Shown here piece by piece: positions 46,921 to 60,170 of a DNA stretch of 64,000 bases. The notes below the pieces were generated by a model that made no database searches, was not told the origin of the DNA, and saw only the letters and a list, made by a program, of their open reading frames with translations. Source of the stretch: Litsea cubeba (Eukaryota > Streptophyta > Magnoliopsida > Laurales > Lauraceae); assembly GCA_012931725.1 (NCBI GenBank), contig CM022946.1:1383717-1447716 (forward strand), written 5' to 3'. Position numbers and translations under genes: made by a program. How positions within the stretch are numbered: position 1 is the first letter of the stretch; each line of letters begins with the position of its first letter.

Positions 46921-49900
46921 ATGGCTGCTGCTTCTGCTCGCAAGCGCTCTTCTGCAAAATCTTCCCCTCAGACGCAAGCGTCTGAAGAAACTCGAAAAGC
47001 TTCAGACGCCATTTCTCTTCTGTCAAAAGAAGACCCTCCTCTCCCTCCTCCCAAATTAGGGTTCCTTGTAGTCATCTCTGCCCTTTCAATCCTCCCATTC
47101 TTCTACCTTCTCTTCTTCCACTACCACATTGATGCTGATCTCAAGCGGTCCATCCTTATCAATGCTGCGATGAGCTTTGCCGGCTTTCTTGCGGCCGTCA
47201 GATTGATCCCCGTCGCATCCCGATATGTGCTAAGGCGGAATCTGTTCGGATTTGACATCAACAAGAAGGGGACTCCTCAAGGCGCTGTAAAAGTGTAAAC
47301 TTTCTTTCTTTACTGTTCTTATTGAGGCTTCAATTGAATTGGGTCGAGCCGAATTGATGGAAGGAATGGGTTTTTTGGTGAGTTTAGATGTGCCTCAAAT
47401 CAAATTTACTGTTCTTTTAAGATTCAGTTGAATTGGTTTGAGTCGAATCGATGGAAATGATGGGTTTTTAGTGATTTTAGATGTGCCCGAAATCACATTT
47501 ACCGTTCTTATATCAGTTTCACTTGAATTGTGTCAAGGCCGAATTGGTGGAAGGAATGGGTTTTTGGTGAATTTGGATGTGCCCCAAATCACATTTACCG
47601 TTCTTTTATCAGTTTCAGTTGAATTGGGCCAAGGCCGAATTAGTGGAAGGAATGGGTTTTTGGTGAATTTGGATGTGTCCCAAATCACAATTGGTTCGGG
47701 AGGAAACAGTAAATTAGATTACATTACATGGGGTGCTGTTAATTGGTCATTGACACTAGTAATTGTAGGGGATTCGTTTATGTCAGTGGTATGGATTTCA
47801 ACCACTGTAGCCCTCCCACCACAGCAGAGCCATTTGTTTATTTGGCTCCGTGGAGTGGCCTCCCCAGGAGTCAATCCCGCAACCTCTTGAATAAGAGTAT
47901 TAACGGACTTACCCGGTACCACTAGAGCTTTACGGAGCCTCGTCTCCTGAAGTGTACACAATAGGCCCGGGCCCCTCGGCTCCAGCCTATCCCCTGTGGG
48001 GAGGTGTCAGGTACTTAGAATGAAATCCTACCCTCCTACAGTAATGATTTTGTGACTGTAAAAAGGTGAATAAATGCGACTTTACTATATATTGTTTCAA
48101 ACGTCTGCATTTTCCTAAGTACATCTAGGCCTCATTTCGATAGGTATTACCTTATAATTAGTTTACCTTTGGTCCTGGTTTCCTAGTATGATGCTTTTTC
48201 TCTTATAGTCGTGATAGTTTTCTCTAATTTGATCGAATTTGTTGCTTCGATCTCTTCTTTGATGGTACGATAATAAGATGATGATAATCCTATTCCTATA
48301 TTTTCTCTCAAAAAATCTCGAAGGCTCTCCTGTCTAAGTTGATATTCAGCGACATGATAGTTATTCATTTATGATCTTGGTAATTCTAATTTCACAGATT
48401 TTTTTAATAGTTTTCTATCTTTGTGTTTTTTTTTTTCCTTTATAAATTTTAACTGGCTAATTTCACTGAATCTGTTGAATGACCCTATCTCTGTGTTTTT
48501 TTGCAGGCCAGAATCATTGGGAATTGTTATTGGAATTGTTTACCTGGTTGTTGCAATATCGTTTCAGTACTTTAACTTCACATCAGATTCCACAGTATGT
48601 ATATATTCTTCTTAGAGGCCACTTAATAATTTGCATGAACACTACTTCAATTCATTAGCTGTAGGTTTGGTCATGAGCTTTGGTGATTGGTAATAGTGGC
48701 CATTAAGTACGTAGGAGCCATCATGGATAGGTTTTGATCTATCCTCATTTTTTGCCACTTTATCATTGTAAATATAAAGCTATATCATGGTTAATGTCTT
48801 ATAAGTTCATTTTTCAAATCGTTTGGGTTTTTTTCAGGTAAAAAAAGATTGATCATGGACTATTCATGTTGAGGCCTACATTCCTGAATCTCCTTAACAC
48901 TAGTGCCCCTGCTGACAGTTGAACGCGTGGTTTAAATTAATAGGCCTCTCAACATTTAGGTTCCTTTATATTCCTGACTTCAGTAATGGTTTTATGTTTT
49001 GTTGCATAAATTCAATCATTTATTTATGAATTTGGTTTCAACCATAAGATTGGGAATCTGAACCGTAAAGTTGTTTACACCAAAGAAAATATTGAACATC
49101 TTTGATTCAGAGAATATATATTAAGGGCCTGGAATTCATAGTGAGATGAGCTCCACAAAAGATTATTAAAGAGGTGCGGGGTGAAGGATATAAGGTGGAG
49201 ATGTAGATGGGATTTTTAACTTTCCTAGGTATTGAATTACTAGGATGCTGGATGGGTATTCGTTTCCCTTCTTTCATTGATTCCACCTATTACAAGGGAG
49301 GTTATTTTATGGTCATTTTTGGTTATTCACTGTTGGTTCTTCATTTTTAACCACTTGCAGGAATACAATCGTAGGTATTCTTTCTAACCCCCCCACCCAC
49401 CCACCCCACACACACACCCCACCACCACCACCACCACAAATAATAATAAAAATAAAAAATAAAAAACCTAGGTATCCAATTGCATGAAACAAACAGTCTC
49501 TAAATGTGCACAGGCCTCTGGTTTCCTTGTCATCAAGTTAAAAAAGAAGAAGAAAGAAATGAGAACATTGCTTGGTATGTAAATTGCTTATTTGTTAGAA
49601 CAACTAATCATGACAGTTATGGGTTTTAAGCCAATCCACTGGTATCTCAGTGGTGAGGGACCTTCCCTCCATAGAAATAACCCGGGATCAATCCCTGGCT
49701 CCAGAGCTTATGGTGAGGGACTTGGGAAGGGTGTGTCTGTGTGAGTATTTTCCATAACAACAAAAAGGCTTTTAAGAAGTTATGCCTATTAAATGCTAAA
49801 TAAATTTATTAAGCCAAGTCAAAAGAATACAGTGGGATACTAAACCTCATACAGGATATTTGTATGTGATGCATCAGGTTTTGCTAATTCATTTGCTTCA

Positions 49901-52900
49901 GGCAAAGGTATGCTGTCAAACAAAGTGGCCTATAGCAACAGGGTTCTGAATACAACAAGAAACTACTATGCATCTTGTGTGCAACTGTACAGAATATAGA
50001 TACACTGTGAACAGATTTGGTTGCCACTGAAGCCATTTTTATCAAAAGTGATTTTATGATAGGTGTTTAGCATATGGATCTATAGATCTGAGGGTGTTAA
50101 TGTTTGGTAGGTGTTCTTGATCCATCTTTCTTCATGTAGTTCTAAAGCAGTTGCTGTTCATGTTTTGGTAGTGTAGGAATCACTTGTTTAGGTTTCTATG
50201 TTGGATGTATCATTTTACAGGGAAACTACAACTGGGAGTTTTCCCTCCCATGGGTTCCCTTGAAGAATTTTGGGGGTTCACTTAGTGGACTGTTGTGCTA
50301 AATTTACAATGTTCAGTTGGGATAACTTTACTACATTATGGTTAACACATCTCAATTATTGTCCATTATGCACTGAGAAGTGAGAACTGTAAGGAGTTGT
50401 CTTTGTGTTTGAGTATTTAAGCAACATGAGAACTTACGAGGCAGATGATGCAATTTCCACATCTTCGCCTGACACTTCCATTTCCTTTTCAGTTTGCCTT
50501 CCACAATTCCACTGTCATAGTTGTTGTCATCATCATCATAGCCTTATCTCATCTTTTCCCTTCCACAATTTAATCTGTGTAAAATTAGAAGTTATGGTAT
50601 GACAGAACCCATATAAACCTATTTTTTTATTGATAATACTCATTTAAGCTTCTCTGCTATTAACCATAAAAAGCTTTGTTGTTGATTTGGTTAATATAAT
50701 GGTAAATTGCTTTACTGTTGGTTTCACTACAATGCTTCAGAAACTATTCTCTGTTGTAATTGATACTAAAATTTTTAATTGGACTTATAGCTAACCATCG
50801 GACAAATATTCATGCAGTGGCTTGTTGAGTACAATGCAGCATTAGTGTCAATCTGCTTCATGATTTTGCTTGGCTTTGTCGATGATGTCCTTGACGTCCC
50901 TTGGAGAATGTGAGTTCTTCTAGCATCCTTTCTTATAACTTCTATATTTTCTTTAAAGACCATTTCTTCTTAAAAGTTTTTGGTTTTCTATTGTGTGAGA
51001 GAGAGTTGGGACCATCCTTATTACTCTTGTTTAATTGTAAACAGAAAGTTACTACTGCCCTCATTCGCGGCACTTCCCTTGCTGATGGCATATGCTGGAC
51101 ATACAACTATAATAATTCCAAAGCCTCTCATTCCATATTTTGGGGTAGCGGTTTTGGATCTTGGTAAGAATAATGTTGATAACTTGCATTTCTTTCATTA
51201 CTATAAGAGTCATTACATATGTGAAAAATTAGAATAGATAGAATAGATTACAGAAGTCAGAATGTACAAAACAAATAAAAATGACTGCATTGGATGGCCA
51301 TTTTGATTTAATGCTAAAAAAGAAAAGGTACGCTATGCTTCAAGAAATCATTAAAACCACACACATTGAAAGAAATCATTAGTTTGTGTACGCTTGGTCG
51401 ACTGGCTTTGTGGGCTTGGTCGTAATGCGACTGCTGCACCACATTGCCCCAATGGTGCTACGGCATGTGAACCGCTGGGTCTCCATGGATCCACACATCC
51501 AGTGTGGACATCCGTATTAGCAAAGGATCGGGCCCACTATTGTAGCTACCTCGTGTCTCCGCTCAGAGCTAATCATGCTTTTTACATGCCGTCAATGTGA
51601 CAATGGGTCCAAATCCAGTTGGATTAAATATGAGCCAGTGAGGTTTGGCTTCAGGAAAGGCCGGGCCCAGAGATTTTATTTGGGCTTAGCATGGGAAGAG
51701 GGAAAATATGGTCAATTCTCTCTTATAAATTATTTTTAGCATAGAAAGAGGGGCTTTTCTATTTGATCGTAACTAAATAATTAATCTAGTTTCTTCTTTG
51801 TATATTTTTTGATAGATTTTCTTTTAATATGTCAACAATGATTTTGAAAACACGGCTTGTCAAACCAAAAAAATTGTTGATTCTAAGCTATTGCAGATTT
51901 TTTTAATCTTTTAATCATTTGTTATAATTTATTGTGACATTCTCATGCTGTTCTTACCTCTTGTTTTTAAAACTATGATTACCTTATTTATGTTTCTTTT
52001 TTGGCAATTGCTTTAATCACCTTTCTGTCTAAACAGGAGGGATCTATAAACTCTATATGTTACTTCTGGCAGTATTTTGCACAAACTCTATCAATATTCA
52101 TGCCGGCCTAAATGGCCTTGAAGTTGGTCAAACCGTTGTTATTGCATCTGCTGTGAGAACAAGATCTACCTCCTGAACTCAACATGAAATGTTTTATCGC
52201 CGTTGCAGTTTTTCCCATTTTGGTTGGTTGGTTTGTTATAGATGCTGATATATATGAGAATAATCCACAGCTATGATTACAGATTATGATACACAATGTG
52301 ATGCAAATTGGAGCATCTTCAGATCCGGAGTATAAACAGGCTCATGCATTCTCTATTTATCTTGTCCAGCCATTACTAGCTACTTCATTGGCTTTACTTT
52401 CTTTTAACTGGTAAACTGTCATTCCTTTCTGAAAATACTTATCATGCTCTGTAATTTCTTGAATCTTATTTTTTGGCCTGGAAATCCTAGGTATCCATCT
52501 TCTGTTTTTGTTGGCGACACCTACACTTACTTTGCTGGAATGGCTATGGCTGTAGTTGGGATACTTGGGCACTTCAGGTGGGCTCCATTTCTTAGCGTGC
52601 CACAACTAGTATGATTTACAATGAAGTTACTGTGCAAACTGTTCGATCCATTAATCCAGACCATCATGTTTCTTACTGGCAACTGAAGTCAGGTGGCCTT
52701 AGAAAATGAACATGAGCTGCATGCCTTGATGGATGAAACATGAAGCATGTAGTATTTAATATTTATACATAATGGAGATGGTATGTTTTCATAGCGAAAT
52801 TTTCTCTGTTCAATCCATTAATCCACACTTTCATTTTAGTTACTGGCAACTGAAGTCAGTTGGCCTTAGAAAATGAACATGATCCACATGCCTTGATAGA

Positions 52901-55037
52901 TGAAACATGAAACATGCAGAATTTATAAATAATGGAGATGGTATGTTTTCATAGCGAAATCTTCTCCTGTTGGAATGTCCGCATTCATATGTTCCCATCT
53001 TACCATTAAAGAGGTTGGTGGGCCTGTCAAAAGACCATGGCCCTGAGTTAAAAGCACCCACTGTTTGGATGGAAATGTCTGCGTGCAGATGTTCTAATCA
53101 GAAAATTTCTCTATTTTCATAATTACTTATATATATATATATGAGATGCTTCTATGAGAGATATCTCTCACCTTATTATAAGAGATAGGGTGGGGGGCCC
53201 TCAGATTAATATCCAATGCCAACAACTTAAATGTGAGGGCCCCCACCCTATCTCTTATAATAAGGTGAGAGATATCTCTCATAGGAGCATCTCCATATAT
53301 ATATATATACTAGTGATTGCCCGTACCTGAAGGCACGACGCATCATGTTTTGAGTACAACTAAATCTAATTACTCTTCTTTCGACCACCTAACAACTAAC
53401 CTGAATTTTGGCACCCTATGAGGGGTAATTCGATCCACCCTATTTAACGATGTCCTGATTAGGTCCCGAGTCAAAGATCACCTATTATTCCTGGACCTCT
53501 GATTGCCCTAGGAATTGGCTCATTGCAATCTGTTCGTTGAGGGCTTTCCGTCCATATATAGAACTTCGAGATCCGATGGGCGGATCAAAAATCATAATAG
53601 CAGGTCCCGCACCCCCGGGGTGCCCACCTGAAAAATCACCTATCACTTCTAGACCCCTGATCGCCCCGAAAGTTGGCTCATCGCGATCTACTCATCGAGG
53701 GCTTTCCATCCATATATAGAACTTTGAAGTCCGACGGGCGGATCAAAATTTGCGAAACCTGGGTCCTAGTGATTATTGCCTATACCGGACCCAACTGCAG
53801 CCTACCTTTTGGGCCCCAAACCTCTGATACAGACCTTGATTGGGCCCTTAACTATACCCGTCAGACCTGACCCAATCCAACCCATCAAACTCTATCCCAA
53901 ATCAATCCAAACCCAAATCCAACCCAAACCCATCTAACTTAAACGTAACCCCAGACCTGGCCCAGACTCCTTGACTCGTCGTCGCCTAGATAAGGGAGAA
54001 AGAGTCTAGGGATCTGGGGAAGTAGTGTCCCAGATCTCTGGACTCTCAAACCCCCTTAAACCCCTCAACCCCTTTCCTCTTAATCTCATCCCCAAGATTT
54101 ATATACATAAATCCAAGGGTCCAAAATATGGGGAATTCAAAAACTGAGCTCCCTTACGAAAGAAGTTTTTTTTGTTGCTTTTGACACCTTTTTGATCAAT
54201 GGCAGAACAATAAGAAAGTAAACATTCTTGCTTTTCTTTTAAATGAAGAAGGGATGGCAATACCTGTAAACAACTCAAACTTGCTACCCCTTTTTGCGCC
54301 GTACAAACCAAGATGTGAACGTGCTTTTGATGGGGATGGCTAAAAGTTATAAATTTCTCCAACTTTTAGCCCCTTTTTCATTCCCCTCTTAAATCCAAGG
54401 GTCCAAAATATCCTTAGGATTTTTGTACATAAATCCAAGGGTCCAAAATATGGGGAATTTAAAAATTGAGTTCCCTTATTATATATATATATGGGAAATA
54501 TAAGTTTGTCCCTCACCATGATGCACAGGAATATCCCCTTATATTGGAAAATATTCATGTGCATCCATCTCTCACCATGTTATCGTGAGGGACAACATAG
54601 TAGGGTTGACTTTATAACATATCATAACCATCCACACACATGGTACCCCCTTAAGTACACTAGACCCATTGAGTTTTCACCTATCCAAATGGATTGGACC
54701 ATTGGATCGAGGGTCAATTTTTTTCCTTTAATATAAACTCATTAAATTTGTGGGCCATGGATGAAGGGGTTAGAGGCATGGGATTGACCCCAAATTTGAT
54801 ATATGGTCTCATCCACAATGTCTCTTCCCATCCCCCACTAGTCCTATGATCAATGGGTCCCTAGGTGGCCCCATTAAGTTTGTCCCTCACCATATGGTGA
54901 GGGAAGGATGCACAGGAATATCCCCCATTAAGTTTGTCCCTCACCATATGGTGAGGGAAGGATGGACCAAAGATGGGCCCCAGAAGCGTTAGCTTACTAA
55001 ATCTTATCATAAGCTTAAGCTTAGGAGAGCCTTGCTC

Positions 55038-55068
<31 letters not shown>

Positions 55069-56558
55069 CAAAAGAATGACTGCTTTGACTCTCAAGAAAC
55101 ATAAAATTTCCTGACGCCCAAATTTCTGACACAATAGGGCCATTGTTGATGACCCATACCATTGAATGTCATGACGTTCCTGATGGATTGGAAATTAATG
55201 ACAATAGATTTGCATTCTGTTAACTCTTTCATGTTTTAACATAAACCATGCAATAACTGCTTATGTTTAACAGGATCAGATACTTAGAAGGAAAGAGGAA
55301 ATTCGAGTGCCATCTGATATTGTACTGAATGTCTAACAATGTAAAGCAGTAAAGCTCAACTGAGTTCTGCATTAAAAGTTGCTCTGTGTAGAACTTTCAG
55401 GGCATGTTAATCTGGCACATTTATTATCTCCCAATTATTAGATACTGACATGCGTAGAGAGAGATGTGTACACAGTACACACACATAAAAGCGAATACAT
55501 GTGCTCATGTCTATTTCAAGCATGTATATGTTTATGCATATCATATTTATGTACTTGTAGTCTTGTACTGTTGTAAATCTAATTGTATCTTTGCCTTTAC
55601 AGTGAAACACTCCTGCTCTTCTTCCTCCCCCAAGTCTTGAATTTTCTCTACTCGTGTCCTCAGGTATGCCAAATCTAAACGAGTTGCTATTTCAGTTATC
55701 TATTACAAAAGGTCCCTGTATCACTTTAGGATATGTTTTTGTTTGGCTGTCCCTTCCATTGGATGATAACTAATGTTTAATTGTATTCTGTTTTTCTTGT
55801 CAGCTTTTTAAGATCATTCCTTGTCCAAGGCATCGCCTACCAAAGTATGCAACTTCATTTGAACTTCTTTTACAGATTTGTACTTGTGCTTGTTGTTGCA
55901 TTCACCAGCTCATTGCTAAATAATAAATGTTTCTGGATGTGTCTTATAACCTATCTTGTCTAGGTTTGATCCTCAAACGGGACTGCTAACTGGAACTAAG
56001 GATGGGACACTTGTGAACCTGTTCTTAAGATTGTTTGGCAGGTGCTCTGAAAAGTCACTTTGTATCAGACTACTGGTTTTCCAGGTAAGATGTTATGCTC
56101 ATCGTGCTGTCTGGCAGCTCATTCCATATGGTCACATATTCATGAGCAGTTACATGAACATCTCTCCCTAGCGAAGTTATGAACCATAATTTCAATCTAG
56201 AGCATTCTAGACTCTGTAAATGTATGCATGAGTCTTCCAACAGTGCATTTAACTTGACAACGTGATCATCTGATTGTGTTTTACATTTGGTCTGGTTAGC
56301 AATCTTTATTTTCATCTTCATTCAATTGTCACTGATAAGATGGTTGGTATAGTCGTCCAAGATAGTTGTGGCTTATGCTTCAACCACATGTAGAGGGTGT
56401 GGATTCATGTATATTGTTTTGTGCATTAACTGCAATTGTATTGTTCAATTCCTCTAGTTTCTAAACTAGCTACTTTTTTTTTTTTAACTGTTCAACAGGC
56501 TTTCTCATGCCTTTTCTGCTTCTGGTTGAGGCATATCCTTGCTGGCTGGTACAAATAA
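46921..56558 (+). CDS. ALG7: UDP-GlcNAc:dolichyl-phosphate GlcNAc-1-phosphate transferase
   Basis: Exons: 46921-47294, 48507-48594, 50818-50909, 51045-51163, 52037-52152, 52283-52410, 52491-52577, 55603-55663, 55804-55844, 55964-56084, 56499-56558. They give 428 residues, close to the Arabidopsis GPT length. The enzyme transfers GlcNAc-1-P from UDP-GlcNAc to dolichyl phosphate in the ER membrane, the committed and tunicamycin-sensitive step of N-glycan precursor synthesis. Visible: a basic Ser-rich cytosolic start, a first membrane segment near residues 46-68, then many hydrophobic segments. Motifs are FDINKKGTPQG, the DDxxD-type DDVLD (176-180), NSINIHAGLNGLEVGQ (~239), GDTYTYFAGM and a C-terminal RHILAGWYK. 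All splice phases close and no break is seen. Intron 1 has a 95-bp minisatellite and intron 7 (3 kb) is packed with MITEs. GPT is the usual plant name. Confidence 0.97.
47334..47695 (+). repeat. ~95-bp minisatellite, four units, in ALG7 intron 1
   Basis: Units start 'ttgaatt' at 47334, 47428, 47523 and 47619 and share phrases such as 'ggaaggaatgggtttttggt' and 'aaatcacatttaccgttctt'. The third and fourth units are almost identical. The open frame over the array (47438-47890) exists because the late units are about 95-96 bp and lack stops; it is not evidence of a gene. Confidence 0.9.
47790..48005 (-). mobile_element. SINE-like block in ALG7 intron 1
   Basis: On the minus strand, TAGTGGTACCGGGTAAG (A-box-like) is followed about 35 bp later by GGTTGCGGGATTGACTCC (B-box-like), the spacing of a tRNA-derived pol III promoter. 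The GC-rich block stands out from the AT-rich intron. No tail or target duplication was established. Confidence 0.35.
49630..49755 (+). mobile_element. SINE-like block in ALG7 intron 2
   Basis: TCTCAGTGGTGAGGG (A-box-like) is followed by CCCGGGATCAATCCCTGG (B-box-like) about 45 bp on, then a GT-rich end. A similar layout ('gtggtaagggtgtt', 'agggatcaatctc') occurs in the KOB1 intron near 2615-2670. Ends were not defined. Confidence 0.4.
53143..53294. mobile_element. Near-perfect hairpin MITE inside an AT microsatellite
   Basis: Two arms of about 63 nt are almost exact reverse complements (GAGATGCTTCTATGAGAGAT... against GGAGATGCTCCTATGAGAGA...). They are separated by a short loop and flanked on both sides by (AT)n. 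The few mismatches imply a young element. A transcript would form a long, almost fully paired stem, the kind of structure that can feed small-RNA processing. It lies in ALG7 intron 7, sense strand transcribed. Confidence 0.9.
54104..54481. repeat. Repeated 'aaatccaagggtccaaaatat' blocks in ALG7 intron 7
   Basis: Three copies of the phrase occur at about 54109, 54391 and 54431. The first and third extend over roughly 50 bp ('ggggaattcaaaaactgag' against 'ggggaatttaaaaattgag'). The two outer copies bracket about 270 bp of unrelated sequence as direct repeats, possibly remnants of one insertion or a duplication. Confidence 0.6.
54494..54965. mobile_element. MITE related to the 4667-5026 element, with a tandem end duplication
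   Basis: The left end contains 'aagtttgtccctcaccat' and the right end carries the palindrome CCCTCACCATATGGTGAGGG twice, through a direct duplication of about 55 bp (from about 54875). The interior shares 'ggggttagaggcat' and neighbouring phrases with the KOB1-intron element. No coding. Confidence 0.6.
55038..55064. repeat. (AT)n microsatellite in ALG7 intron 7
   Basis: About 13 AT units lie 540 bp before the next exon. Confidence 0.9.
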
Positions 56559-57409
56559 CGTGCAGTGTTGAAATATACTTGTAGTCTCACTGACATGTAG
56601 TCAATTCAGCCTCTACACGCGTCGGTCTGTTCTTTGTAATTTATCGAGCTTCAATCATAGTCCCAAAATACAGGCTTTGCCTCCCTCTAGAGAGGTGTCA
56701 TCTCTCCGGTATTGTTTCTGAATTTTTTTGCAATGGTTACTAGTGAAGCAATTGTGAACTAGGTAAGGTTCTTATGATTACATAAGCATGAGGTTCAAAA
56801 GCTTTGCCATCTATTAAGCCCTGGGGTCAGCTTGGATGTACCCCAGGTCACCTTTTTTAACTTAACGGGCCCATCTTTGATGTCTTATAATTTCCTTGAT
56901 GCCTGTTTGTATACCTTCAAAATTTCTTAGTGCGAGTGGTATGAATCCTTCAGTGCTTGTGGTGAGAATCCCCTCCATGGTTTCTGCAAAATCCCATGGC
57001 AAATTTCCTAGAGAATTGGATGCTGAATGCATCGTCTCTTGGCTTGAGCCCTGTCCACCACCCGGGTAAGAACAGAATCAATGAAAGTTAATGCAGTGTC
57101 ACAAAATAGGCTGCAAATCAATCTTCAGAATTAAATCTCCCAAAATATCAGCAGCAAATGGGCATTTCAGTAGTAATGTGTAGTTGACTGATTTGGACTG
57201 TCACACAAAACACATACTACATCACATTGCACATTTCTAGGAAACAATTATCGTCTTTGATACCACTGTAAACACAATCCAAGCAATCATTGAACGCTTT
57301 TGTCTACATGGGACCAATTTGATAACAAACCATTGCACATGCCAACTTTATAGTGAAAGCTCCTCCAATTTTTCCATTAAGTGTTAACAAATCGCCGGGA
57401 CACTATTTT

Positions 57410-57728
57410 AAAAAAAGGTGGGCTGGCCTTGGTGAAAGCGCGAAGGATGTTGTCTCAACGATTTCCTCTTACGTTTCTTTGGTAACATTCATTTTTTTAG
57501 GCTGTAGCTTAGTTGGTTAGGGACATAGATTTATGAGTCGTTATTCAACATGTTGTCTGCTATGAAAGTGGCGCTACAATTTAAAACCTTGTAGAGCCAC
57601 GTAGTTTTAGTTTTAAGCATTATTTTTTCTATTTCTTTTCTTCAATATCCTTTCCTAAGGTTGTCTATACCGTTATATGGTTTCAAATCACTAAAAAAGC
57701 ACAAGATTGGCTCTTATACAAGATTCAA

Positions 57729-57759
<31 letters not shown>

Positions 57760-59013
57760 GACTCACAACGCTACAACACTATGTATTTCCACAACTGTTA
57801 CATTGCATTTTGGCCAATGATCGCTACATTCATGGTAAACGTTATTTTGATCCTTGGCATGAGGAGCGTGTGATTCATACCTCCAATATAGCGGGAAAAA
57901 GAAAAGAAAAAAAAAGAGAGAGGCTTATGAGGGATATCCTCAATAAATAAAAAACCGTTTGCATTCACCTGATTAAAGAATGCAATCTCAAAAACAAAAA
58001 CAAAAAACCTTTTGAAGAACTTTCTTAAAAACTAAAATTAGAGGACAAAAGAAAGCTTGGATTGAAGAATCACCAAAAACCCTCCTCAATAGAAAGCCAA
58101 AACACGTCCCATTTGATTAGCAGTGCCACCAAAATGCAACCACATAGAGTAAGTCTTGGTCTCAAAATAACTCAAAAGCTCATCTAAATAAAGGAGTGAA
58201 CCAGAAGAAAGTTGCAAATGAACTTAAAAATTCCAAGAAAGGAGAGAAGAAACTTGCACCCACACAAACAAAAAAAAAATCCATTGAGCATGAACATTTT
58301 TAGCAAAAATGCAGTGAGACTCTGATAAGACTTCACACAGAAATCGAAATTGAAGAACCTAGTTTCTCCCAAAAGGAAAAAATTAAAACATATAACAAAA
58401 ATAATTGATCTGTATAACTGTATAAGACATCTATCATTCAGACCTGACGTGCGATTAATGGATGGCTGGCAACATTAATTACACAATCATTAGCAATCAA
58501 TATACGTCTCATATGTAGCCGTATTAGATGCAACGCTTTCCTTCTATTATAAACCGCAAGAACACATCTCTGTATAATCGGTAGGGGATCTATAAAAGTA
58601 CTTGGCATACCTCCTTAAGTCCATTTGAAAGGGAGCTTTTTGGCCTCTTATTATAAAGGAGTGCTTCTTCCATTTAGAGACCAAAAAAGGTAAAAAAAAA
58701 GTTAGGTAATTACTCAACACCCCAACTATTATTATTATTATTATTTTTATAACCCAAGGTACCTATCTCTCCCGCCCAGCCTAGAACCCAGTATTCTTTG
58801 ATCATGAGGCCGAGGGATTATTAATTTTGGACAGCCGAATTTAATCTCTAGGAGCATATACAAACCCTCCTATTCACATGCACCGGATAAAATTATAGAA
58901 GGTGGCCAACTATGTTGGGATTAAGCAGATATATCCATTCATATATATCCTCTTCGAAGTCAGAACAGAAGTCTTGGATGTTCGACTGTGGGAGTTGTGT
59001 TTCTCAAGGGGGG
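57410..59013. repeat. First copy of a LINE-derived duplicated block
   Basis: The block aligns by eye with 61875-63250 in the same orientation, starting with 'gctggccttggtgaaag' (a LINE RT phrase) and running through 'gttggttagggacat', 'gcattcacctgatt', 'aaagaaagcttggattgaag' and 'ataaaccgcaagaa'. The copies are clearly diverged. This one is closed at its right end by a hAT insertion at 59020. Confidence 0.7.
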
Positions 59014-59019
59014 TGCACA

Positions 59020-59489
59020 CAAGGGCGGAGTTATGTATATCACAGTGGGGTCAATTGACCCCACTGGGATGTTAAAAAGTCTATTATAAAAAAAAAAAGA
59101 AAACGTCATGGCTCGAAGTGAAAAGCTTTTGACCCCACTCACCCACATTTTTGTGACAAATTTATCATTACAAAGAGTCAAATATTACTAATTTATCCTT
59201 GACCCCACTCACCCACATATGCTTTCCCATTTCAACTCTCGACCTGGACTTGAAGAGTTGCCCTGGCAGAATTAAGTGCTTGGTTCTCCATCGCCGGAAA
59301 GCAATCCAAATCGGTAAGCATGGCTTTCGCCTCTCTTTGTCTTTCTCTCTCTAGATTTGTATATATTTCTCATAATCTCTCAATCTCCATCTCTCTTGTT
59401 TGTCTCTCTATTTTTTTCAAACCATACCAGCATACGCATACATGTGGTTGAGTTTGGCTCAATCACAGAGAGAGATCAGGTGGGTATGT

Positions 59490-59520
<31 letters not shown>

Positions 59521-60170
59521 TCACTGGTGGGCATTTGAAAATGGGTATGGAAATCAGGAAATGGGTATTAGGAAATAGGTATTTGGAAATCTCATGAGAG
59601 GCATCAATTTCATGAGTGTTGGAAATTGGGTTTAAAAAATTTTTGAAAATGATTTTTTGAAAACTGTTTGTTTCGATATTGTATACTACATATATTATTA
59701 CACATCATAGTACAATAGATTCGTTCCTTGCAATTGTATAGGGTTGTTTTATTTGTTATTGTCTATGAGTGGGTGTTATTACATATAAATTTATTGGGAT
59801 TTGAATTGTTGAATAAATGACTGTTTAGTCACATTTATTGAAAATGATGTGTTTGCTGGTGTTGATAATGAAGCTATTATGCAACGATTTCAACACATAA
59901 AAACCCGTCAGGCGACTATAGGACTTCATGTATTTGGATTAAGAACTAATAGTAACAATGTATTAAAATTTCTATTTATTTTTATTTGAGAATTCAATAT
60001 TATCTTTATCGAATTCTCGAAAATAGATTATTTGATAATTTTATATTATATTTGTCGAATTATCAAAATTAGATGACAAATGTTGATAAAGTGGAAAATA
60101 AATTTATTCAATTTGTGAAAGATAAGTCTTTTATTGACCCCACTGACTCGAATTCTTGGAGCCGCCCCTA
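59020..60170 (+). mobile_element. hAT-type element, deletion derivative
   Basis: The ends read AAGGGCGGAGTTATG and, inverted, TAGGGGCGGCTCCAAG, each followed by a CAGTGGGGTCAAT block. Between them is a frame (59831-59920) matching the conserved C-terminal end of plant hAT transposases. Most of the transposase is missing. The sister block near 63240 lacks this element. A clear 8-bp duplication was not found. Confidence 0.7.
59831..59920 (+). pseudogene. C-terminal remnant of a hAT transposase
   Basis: The frame reads TFIENDVFAGVDNEAIMQRF followed by QHIKTRQ, the end of the dimerisation region in plant TTF-type zinc-finger hAT transposases. Upstream sequence carries no matching catalytic region. 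It is a stub of 30 codons. Confidence 0.65.

Noticed and set aside
47438..47890. 150-residue frame in ALG7 intron 1
   Set aside because: It follows the 95-bp minisatellite and then a SINE-like block; a repeat artefact.
57505..57600. tRNA-like start GGCTGTAGCTTAGTTGGTTAG
   Set aside because: There is an A-box match but no B-box, acceptor stem or cloverleaf. A matching motif in the sister block shows it is part of the repeat, not a tRNA gene.
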